From positions 1 to 13,645 of the forward strand of contig USQS01000014.1 of NCBI GenBank assembly GCA_900556865.1: DNA of 13,645 nt. The letters run 5' to 3'. This document shows, one piece after another, positions 7,957-13,645 of this stretch. The stretch's first letter is position 1. Each line of letters starts with the position of its first letter. The position numbers and the translations under genes are program-made. Origin of the DNA: an uncultured Clostridium sp. (GTDB lineage: Bacteria > Bacillota > Clostridia > TANB77 > CAG-508). A model generated the notes under the pieces. The model was not told the origin of the DNA. It saw only the letters and a list, made by a program, of their open reading frames with translations, and ran no database searches.

Positions 7957-10419
7957 TTGGCTAGAAAAAGAAGAAAAACACAAGCAAAAGGAAAAAGAAA
8001 AACTACATATAATAATGAAGTTAATTTTCAAATAATAGGAACAATAATTTTTAGTGTTTTATTAGGGGTGCTTTTATGCACAAATTCTGGTGAAATTGGT
8101 AAAAAACTAAATGAGGTTTTAGGTGGCTTTATGGGAATTTTAAGATATGTTTTACCAATAGGAACATTTGCAATTGCAATAAAAATGGCTTGCAAGAAAG
8201 AAGAGGATTATATTACAACAAAACTTGCTCAATATGCTGTACTTTTAATATGTATTGCAATAATGTTGAGTGTTTACCAAATTTCAAGTGGAAGTATAGA
8301 AATAACATCTGATATATCACAAAGTCTAAAAAAGGCTTATGTGCTTGGAGCTGCAAATGAAGGCGGAGGAGCAATTGGAACACTTGCTGCAATTTTTCTT
8401 GTTAAAATGTTAGGTGTTTTAGGAGCAATTATATTAAGTGGCGGAATTTCTATTATGCTATTTATATTTATTTGTGGTGTAGATATTTCAGAATTTATAA
8501 GTGAAAGGTTTGAAAAACATTTAGAAAGAAAAGAAGAGAGGAAAATAGAAAAAGAAGAAAGAAAAACGAGAAGAGATGAATATATTTTAGCTCAAAGAGA
8601 AAATATAAAAAAACAAAGAGAAGCGAGAAGATTAGAACAAGAAGAGAAGCAAAGAAATAGTAAGCAGATTGAAGAAGCAAATGATGTAAAAGTTCCAAAA
8701 ATTGAACCTGAACAAATAAAAATAAACTTAAATGGTAGAGTTATAGATGATGATGAAGAAACAAACGTGAAAGGTTTAAAGAAAATTTTTGGCAAGAAAA
8801 ATAAAGAACAAAGTGTGGCTAAAACCGCAAGTACAATTATGGCTGATGAAGAACCAAAACAAGAGAGTTTATTTGTTCAAGAAGAAGAAAAGAAACAAGA
8901 CAAAACAAAAGAAGTGTTACAACTAGGGCATACAATAGCTGTAGAAGAAGACAATTATGTATTTCCACCAGTAGAACTACTTAGCAAAAAGGAAAAAGCA
9001 TCTTTAAAAGGAGGCACAAAATCACTTACAAATACAGCTTCTAAATTGCAAAGAACATTATATAGTTTTGGTGTTCAAGCAAAAGTTGAAAATGTTACAG
9101 TAGGGCCTGCGATAACTAGGTATGAATTAAAACCGGCAGAAGGAGTTAGAGTAAGTAAAATTGCTAATTTAGCAGATGATATTGCACTTAATTTAGCAGC
9201 AGAAACAATAAGAATAGAAGCTCCAATACCTGGAAAACAAGCAGTTGGAATAGAAGTACCAAATGAAGAAAAAGAAATGGTAGGATTAAGAGAAGTTATA
9301 GAAAGTGATGGTTTTAAAAATAATGATTCTAAATTAAGTGTAGCATTAGGAAAAGATGTTGCTGGTCAAGCAGTTATTGCAAACATTGCTAAAATGCCAC
9401 ATGTACTAATTGCAGGGTCTACAGGTTCTGGTAAATCTGTTTGTATAAATACAATAATTACAAGTATAATTTATAATAGTAAACCAAGTGAAGTAAAACT
9501 TGTTATGGTTGACCCAAAAGTAGTTGAACTTTCAGTTTATAATGGAATACCACATCTTTTAATTCCGGTAGTAACAGATCCTAAAAAAGCTGCAGGAGCT
9601 TTAGCATGGGCTGTACAAGAAATGGATAATAGGTATAATTTATTTGCTCAAAAGGGTGTAAGAGATTTAAAAGGGTATAATAAAGCAGAAGAAAAAGAAG
9701 GACAAGGAACATTGCCACAAATTGTAATAATTATAGATGAGCTTGCGGATTTAATGATGGTTGCGGCAAAAGAGGTTGAAGATTCTATTTGTAGATTAGC
9801 ACAAAAAGCAAGAGCGGCAGGAATGCATTTGGTTATTGCAACACAAAGACCGTCTGTAGATGTAATTACAGGTTTAATTAAAGCAAATGTCCCATCAAGA
9901 ATTGCATTTGCAGTATCTTCACAAATAGATTCTAGAACAATTTTAGATCAAGTTGGTGCAGAAAAACTTTTAGGAAAAGGAGATATGCTTTTCTTTCCTG
10001 CTGGTGCTTCTAAACCTACTAGGGTGCAAGGTGCATTTGTTTCAGATGAAGAAGTAGAACAAATTGTAGACTTTATAAAATCAAATAGTACAGCTGTATA
10101 TAGTGAAGATATTTTAGACACAATAGAAAATGGAAGTAAAGAAGAACAAAGAAAAAATCTAGAATCTGAACAAGCGGCTGATGAAGATAAAGACCCATTC
10201 TTACAAGAAGCGATCGATACGGTTGTTGAAACTGGGCAAGCTTCAACATCTTTTATACAAAGAAGGTTCAAAGTAGGATATGCAAGAGCAGGAAGAATTA
10301 TAGACCAGATGGAAGAAAGAGGCGTTATTTCAGGTTACCAAGGAAGTAAACCTAGAGAAGTATTATGGACTCTTGAGAAATTAGCTGAAATGAAGATGGG
10401 AGCAAGCCAAGAAGAGTAG
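7957..10419 (+). CDS. ftsK: DNA translocase FtsK/SpoIIIE
   Basis: A membrane-anchored, ATP-driven motor that pumps double-stranded DNA through the closing division septum, or into the forespore in spore formers. The 820 residues show a basic N-terminus (MARKRRK), hydrophobic segments near 23-42, 55-77, 91-108 and 140-175 (the last long enough for a pair), and a charged Lys/Glu/Arg linker (181-330) that is probably helical. The motor follows: Walker A GSTGSGKS at 487-494, Walker B IVIIIDELAD at 589-598, and the conserved stretch from RPSVDVITG to KGDML. The C-terminal gamma winged-helix domain (about 746-807, with QRRFKVGYARAGRIID), which reads polar DNA motifs, is intact. The length is normal for the family. 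The gene starts with TTG after a good Shine-Dalgarno site and heads a three-gene cluster. Sequence alone does not tell vegetative FtsK from sporulation SpoIIIE; no sporulation gene is in view. Confidence 0.96.
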   Translation: MARKRRKTQAKGKRKTTYNNEVNFQIIGTIIFSVLLGVLLCTNSGEIGKKLNEVLGGFMGILRYVLPIGTFAIAIKMACKKEEDYITTKLAQYAVLLICIAIMLSVYQISSGSIEITSDISQSLKKAYVLGAANEGGGAIGTLAAIFLVKMLGVLGAIILSGGISIMLFIFICGVDISEFISERFEKHLERKEERKIEKEERKTRRDEYILAQRENIKKQREARRLEQEEKQRNSKQIEEANDVKVPKIEPEQIKINLNGRVIDDDEETNVKGLKKIFGKKNKEQSVAKTASTIMADEEPKQESLFVQEEEKKQDKTKEVLQLGHTIAVEEDNYVFPPVELLSKKEKASLKGGTKSLTNTASKLQRTLYSFGVQAKVENVTVGPAITRYELKPAEGVRVSKIANLADDIALNLAAETIRIEAPIPGKQAVGIEVPNEEKEMVGLREVIESDGFKNNDSKLSVALGKDVAGQAVIANIAKMPHVLIAGSTGSGKSVCINTIITSIIYNSKPSEVKLVMVDPKVVELSVYNGIPHLLIPVVTDPKKAAGALAWAVQEMDNRYNLFAQKGVRDLKGYNKAEEKEGQGTLPQIVIIIDELADLMMVAAKEVEDSICRLAQKARAAGMHLVIATQRPSVDVITGLIKANVPSRIAFAVSSQIDSRTILDQVGAEKLLGKGDMLFFPAGASKPTRVQGAFVSDEEVEQIVDFIKSNSTAVYSEDILDTIENGSKEEQRKNLESEQAADEDKDPFLQEAIDTVVETGQASTSFIQRRFKVGYARAGRIIDQMEERGVISGYQGSKPREVLWTLEKLAEMKMGASQEE

Positions 10420-10425
10420 AAAGGA
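10418..10425 (+). promoter_or_regulatory. Ribosome binding site overlapping the ftsK stop codon
   Basis: AGAAAGGA begins inside the ftsK stop (TAG at 10417-10419) and ends 7 bases before the TTG at 10433. This supports the TTG start and suggests that translation of the second gene is coupled to that of ftsK. Confidence 0.65.
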
Positions 10426-10432
10426 TAATAAC

Positions 10433-11974
10433 TTGAAAGATAAACTATTAGATAAGATTGCCAAAAATAATTATAATAATAAATTAGAAGAAGTATTATT
10501 AAAAAAGAATTTTTCGCCAGATGTTAAAAATACTTTGTTAAGTATGTTTTATAAGATAGAAAGTGGATATAATGACTATTTTACAGTAAAAAGAGATGTT
10601 TTTGATAAAAAGGAATATATTGCAAAATTAATAAAAATAATAGAAAAAGACTGTAAATACATTAGTTTTATAAAACCTAATAGCAAAGAAAATGAATTAA
10701 TTTCTAAACGTGGCTTTTTAGTAAATAAAGCTAAAAAAGAAATTTTGTGTTACCCAATAGATGTAAAAATATTGTATGCAATAGCTAAAATACAAAAAAT
10801 GAATGTGGTTGTAAAATATTTAGATAAAGACCTAGAAGAGACATTATCTAAAATGCTAAACATAGGAAATAATATAAATATGGTAGAACCATTAAGAGAT
10901 TTTAATGGGTTTTCATGGAATATTGTTATTAAAGAAATTGAAAGTATTGATTATAATTTAATATATCAAAATATGCTTTTTTTAATGGGAAATAAGTTTT
11001 TAGACAAATGGGTAAATAATTATGATAAAATGGTAGATTATTTTGATTTATTTCAAAGTAAAGTAAAGCCAAAAACTATAGATAGAATTTGCAAATTGGC
11101 TTTATTAATTGAAATGAAAAATAATGAAAATTTTAAAAAGATAATATCTAAAAAAGAAGAAGAGTTTAAAAAAGAGTATGAAGAAATGCAACAAAAGGAA
11201 AATTATTTATTAAAATTAGCAGAAAATAAAAAGAAAATTGAAGGAAAAATAAAAGATATAGATAAAACTGTAAGTAATAAAAGGCTTTTACTTGAGGAAT
11301 ATGAAAAAAGAAATGAAAAGTTACCATTAGAAAAGAAGATTTTTAGTATTAGAATTTTAAAAGAAATTTTAAATAAGGAAAGAATTCAATTGCTTAAAGA
11401 AATAGAATTTGCAAATCAATTAATGAGACCAAGGGTATTTTTGCAAAAAAGAAAAGAAGTAAAACAGAAATTAGAGCTTTTTGAAGTAGCAAATATAGAA
11501 GATATGCAAAAAGAAATTGAAAAACAAAAAATACAACTTCAAAAAGATGTACTTGAGGATTTACTTTATAAAATACAAAATGTTCAAGAAAAGAATGAGT
11601 TAATAAATATTATATATATTTTTAGATATTATAATTTATTGCCAATTAATACAAAAACACATATTTATGAATCTAGCAAATTAAAAAATGAAATAAATAA
11701 AATAACGAATGTACTTATAAAACAAGCCATAAATATGAAAGTGATAAACCAAATTTCTATTATTGACCAAGTGAATAATGAAATTATAAAAAACATTTTT
11801 TATTCAAGAATTATATCTCTTGAAGATATTAATATAAAAATAACAAAAGAAAAAAATGAGCTTTATTTAGAGCTTTATGATGAAAATATTTTAGAAAGCA
11901 AAGTTAAATTAAATGAAATTACAAAAGAAGAGCTAAAAATTAAGTTAAACAAAAAGGTTAAATTATTTATTTAA
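10433..11974 (+). CDS. Unrecognised coiled-coil protein between ftsK and a beta-CASP nuclease
   Basis: I do not recognise this 513-residue protein. It has no signal peptide and no convincing membrane segment, so it is probably cytoplasmic. The N-terminal part (1-230) looks globular and mostly helical, with a distinctive aromatic patch DFNGFSWNI at 156-164. Residues about 230-375 are rich in Lys and Glu with heptad-like hydrophobic spacing, pointing to a coiled coil, broken around 295-305 (EKLPLEKK) and 331-337 (MRPRVFL). The C-terminal part (380-513) is again mixed helix and strand. I see no nucleotide-binding, nuclease or metal motif. It starts with TTG, 13 bases after ftsK, and its stop is 17 bases before the next start, so co-transcription is very likely. 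Codon use and AT richness match the neighbours, giving no sign of recent transfer. A role linked to DNA segregation or RNA turnover would be guesswork from position only. Confidence 0.85.
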   Translation: MKDKLLDKIAKNNYNNKLEEVLLKKNFSPDVKNTLLSMFYKIESGYNDYFTVKRDVFDKKEYIAKLIKIIEKDCKYISFIKPNSKENELISKRGFLVNKAKKEILCYPIDVKILYAIAKIQKMNVVVKYLDKDLEETLSKMLNIGNNINMVEPLRDFNGFSWNIVIKEIESIDYNLIYQNMLFLMGNKFLDKWVNNYDKMVDYFDLFQSKVKPKTIDRICKLALLIEMKNNENFKKIISKKEEEFKKEYEEMQQKENYLLKLAENKKKIEGKIKDIDKTVSNKRLLLEEYEKRNEKLPLEKKIFSIRILKEILNKERIQLLKEIEFANQLMRPRVFLQKRKEVKQKLELFEVANIEDMQKEIEKQKIQLQKDVLEDLLYKIQNVQEKNELINIIYIFRYYNLLPINTKTHIYESSKLKNEINKITNVLIKQAINMKVINQISIIDQVNNEIIKNIFYSRIISLEDINIKITKEKNELYLELYDENILESKVKLNEITKEELKIKLNKKVKLFI

Positions 11975-11978
11975 GAAA

Positions 11979-11983
11979 GAGGG
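11979..11983 (+). promoter_or_regulatory. Ribosome binding site of the beta-CASP gene
   Basis: GAGGG, within the purine run from 11973, lies 8 bases before the ATG at 11992. It fixes that ATG as the start and partly overlaps the end of the preceding gene. Confidence 0.65.
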
Positions 11984-11991
11984 ATTTATTT

Positions 11992-13641
11992 ATGAAAATT
12001 ACATTTTTAGGAGCAACCAAAACAGTTACAGGTTCAAATTTTTTAGTAGAAACTGAAAATAAAAAATTTTTAGTAGATTGTGGTATGTATCAAGGTGCTG
12101 CAGAAGATGAATATGAAAATGAAGCACCATTTGATTTTAATATAGAAGAAATAGATTTTATGTTGTTAACACATGCACATATCGACCATTCTGGAAGAAT
12201 TCCAAAACTATATAATGAAGGATTTAGAAAACCAATATATGCACATAAAGCTACTTGTGACTTATGTAGTTTAATGTTACCAGATAGTGGGCATATTCAA
12301 GAAATGGAAGTAGAATGGAAAAATAGAAAAAGAGAAAGAAAGGGAGAAAAGCCATTACCACCATTATACACAGCAGAAGATGCAGCAAGATCGCTAGAGC
12401 TTTTTGAACCAGTAAAATATGATGAAATAATAGAAATTACTCCTCAAATACATGTAAGATTTAATGATGCAGGTCATATGCTTGGGTCTAGCATAATAGA
12501 AGTATGGGTAAAAGAAGATGGAAAAGATGTAAAAACAGTTTTTTCTGGAGATATTGGAAATAATGATATTCCACTTTTAAGTGAACCAACTATGATAGAA
12601 GAAACAGATTATTTAGTTATGGAATCAACATATGGAAATAGGTTGCATATAAGAAATAATGAAAAAGCAAAAATATTTTTACAAGTTGTATCAGAAACTT
12701 TAAATAAAGGTGGAAATGTTATTATACCATCTTTTGCAGTTGGAAGAACACAAGAGATTTTATATGAGTTAAATAAAATAAAAGAGACAAAGAAAGACGA
12801 CGAAAAATTTTTAGAAGAATATAAAACATTAATGAAAACTCCAGTTTATGTGGATAGCCCGCTTGCAATATCTGCAACAGAAGTTTTTAAAGAGAATATG
12901 GATCTTTTTGATGAAGAAACACAAAAAGAAATATCAAAAGGAGACAATCCTTTGGAATTTCCTGGGCTTAATTTTACAACTACAGCAGATGAATCAAAAG
13001 CTTTAAATGAAAATAAGATTCCATCAATTATAATATCTGCAAGTGGTATGTGTGAGGTTGGAAGAATAAAACATCATTTAAAACATAATTTATGGAATCC
13101 TAAAAATACAATTTTATTTGTTGGTTATCAAGCGCCAGGAACTTTAGGATATAGTATAGTACATGGAGCAAAAAAAGTAAAAATATTTGGAGAAGAAATT
13201 GCTGTAAATGCCAGAATAGAGTACATTGAAGGGTATTCAGGACATGCAGACCAAGAATGGCTTATGAATTTTGTATATTCATTTAATAATCAAAAGCCAA
13301 AACATATTTTTCTTGTACATGGAGAACCAGATTCGGAAGAAGCTTTAAAAGAAAAAATAGAAAATGAAGCAAAAATTGCTGTTACGGTTCCAGAATATGG
13401 AGAAACATATGATGTAAAAGATATGCCAGAACTTGTATCTAAAATTAAAACAACTAAACCAAAAACAATAAGAAATGAAATAATAAAAAGACTGGATGTT
13501 TTACAATCACAAATTAATGATATGAAAGATTCGGTTACACAGGATGTAAATAATAAAGAATTAAAGGATGAAGATATGTTTAGAATAAATGAAAAAATGA
13601 AAGATTTAGAGCAAGATATATTAAGAATAATAGAAGGATAA
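11992..13641 (+). CDS. Beta-CASP metallo-beta-lactamase protein, CPSF/Ysh1-like (probable RNA nuclease)
   Basis: A cytoplasmic two-zinc hydrolase of the beta-CASP group, whose known members cut or trim RNA or DNA. The metallo-beta-lactamase motifs are complete: HAHIDH at 61-66, GHMLGS with His162, and SGDIG with Asp187. The beta-CASP insert follows, with the acidic motif A in ESTYGNR (Glu211), SFAVGRTQE, and SASGMCEVGRIKHH with the motif B histidine at 361 or 362. The C-terminal RNA-specificity (RMMBL) part has GYSGHADQ with His418 and HGEP at 443-446. Residues 470-549 form a charged, probably helical tail. The architecture and 549-residue length fit the bacterial CPSF/Ysh1-like class (COG1236 type) rather than RNase J, in which the beta-CASP insert and C-terminal domain are arranged differently. 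The exact substrate cannot be read from sequence. It is the third gene of the ftsK cluster, 17 bases after the unknown gene. Confidence 0.93.
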   Translation: MKITFLGATKTVTGSNFLVETENKKFLVDCGMYQGAAEDEYENEAPFDFNIEEIDFMLLTHAHIDHSGRIPKLYNEGFRKPIYAHKATCDLCSLMLPDSGHIQEMEVEWKNRKRERKGEKPLPPLYTAEDAARSLELFEPVKYDEIIEITPQIHVRFNDAGHMLGSSIIEVWVKEDGKDVKTVFSGDIGNNDIPLLSEPTMIEETDYLVMESTYGNRLHIRNNEKAKIFLQVVSETLNKGGNVIIPSFAVGRTQEILYELNKIKETKKDDEKFLEEYKTLMKTPVYVDSPLAISATEVFKENMDLFDEETQKEISKGDNPLEFPGLNFTTTADESKALNENKIPSIIISASGMCEVGRIKHHLKHNLWNPKNTILFVGYQAPGTLGYSIVHGAKKVKIFGEEIAVNARIEYIEGYSGHADQEWLMNFVYSFNNQKPKHIFLVHGEPDSEEALKEKIENEAKIAVTVPEYGETYDVKDMPELVSKIKTTKPKTIRNEIIKRLDVLQSQINDMKDSVTQDVNNKELKDEDMFRINEKMKDLEQDILRIIEG

Positions 13642-13645
13642 AGGG
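13640..13645 (+). promoter_or_regulatory. Possible ribosome binding site of a gene beyond the window
   Basis: AAAGGG overlaps the stop of the beta-CASP gene and ends at the window edge. The layout copies the ftsK/unknown-gene junction, so another gene of the same operon may start just outside. Six bases are weak evidence. Confidence 0.3.

Noticed and set aside
971..10271. Open frames of 66-161 codons on the minus strand within the synthase and ftsK genes
   Set aside because: All lie opposite strongly supported genes, are rich in Phe/Leu/Ser as expected from the complement of Lys/Glu-rich coding DNA, and show no recognisable motif.
11992..13641. Calling the beta-CASP gene RNase J (rnj)
   Set aside because: The GHMLGS, SASGMCEVGRIKHH and GYSGHADQ motifs, and the absence of an RNase J-type C-terminal domain, fit the CPSF/Ysh1-like class better.
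1..13645. CRISPR array, mobile element, prophage, toxin-antitoxin or defence system
   Set aside because: I saw no spaced direct repeats, transposase, integrase or small paired genes; all coding space is taken by the four large genes.

Overview
The window is very AT-rich, with AGA/AGG as almost the only arginine codons, two genes starting with TTG, and purine-rich Shine-Dalgarno sites. All genes lie on the + strand and are tightly packed. This, together with the type of cell-division translocase and the Gram-positive-style cyclic glucan synthase, suggests a low-GC member of the Firmicutes, most likely an anaerobic Clostridia-type bacterium. The lineage is inferred from style and gene content; nothing in the window fixes a genus.

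Region 1 (1-7662) is one very large gene for a cyclic beta-1,2-glucan synthase of the NdvB/Cgs type. The reading frame is already open at the window edge, so the N-terminus lies outside. Going downstream it encodes an N-terminal cytosolic part, membrane segments around a GT84 glycosyltransferase domain, a middle glycoamylase-like domain of the kind that cyclises the glucan (GH189 type), and a C-terminal GH94 phosphorylase-like domain. The GH94 part is split by a frameshift near 5924-5940: the upstream frame ends at a TGA at 6012-6014, and the rest of GH94 continues in the next frame to 7662. As read, the protein is broken; a sequence error, a real mutation or a programmed +1 shift are all possible.

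Region 2 (7663-7956) is a 294-base non-coding gap. It holds a long inverted repeat just after the synthase stop, a clear intrinsic terminator at 7804-7840, candidate sigma-A-type promoter elements immediately downstream, and a strong ribosome binding site.

Region 3 (7957-13641) looks like one operon of three genes with gaps of 13 and 17 bases: an FtsK/SpoIIIE DNA translocase (chromosome segregation at the septum), a 513-residue coiled-coil protein I do not recognise, and a beta-CASP metallo-beta-lactamase protein of the CPSF/Ysh1-like class, probably an RNA nuclease. A ribosome-binding-like AAAGGG at the very end hints that the operon continues. I saw no tRNA, rRNA, CRISPR, insertion sequence or phage genes, and no convincing new multi-gene system. 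The points most worth checking are the frameshift and the unknown middle gene.
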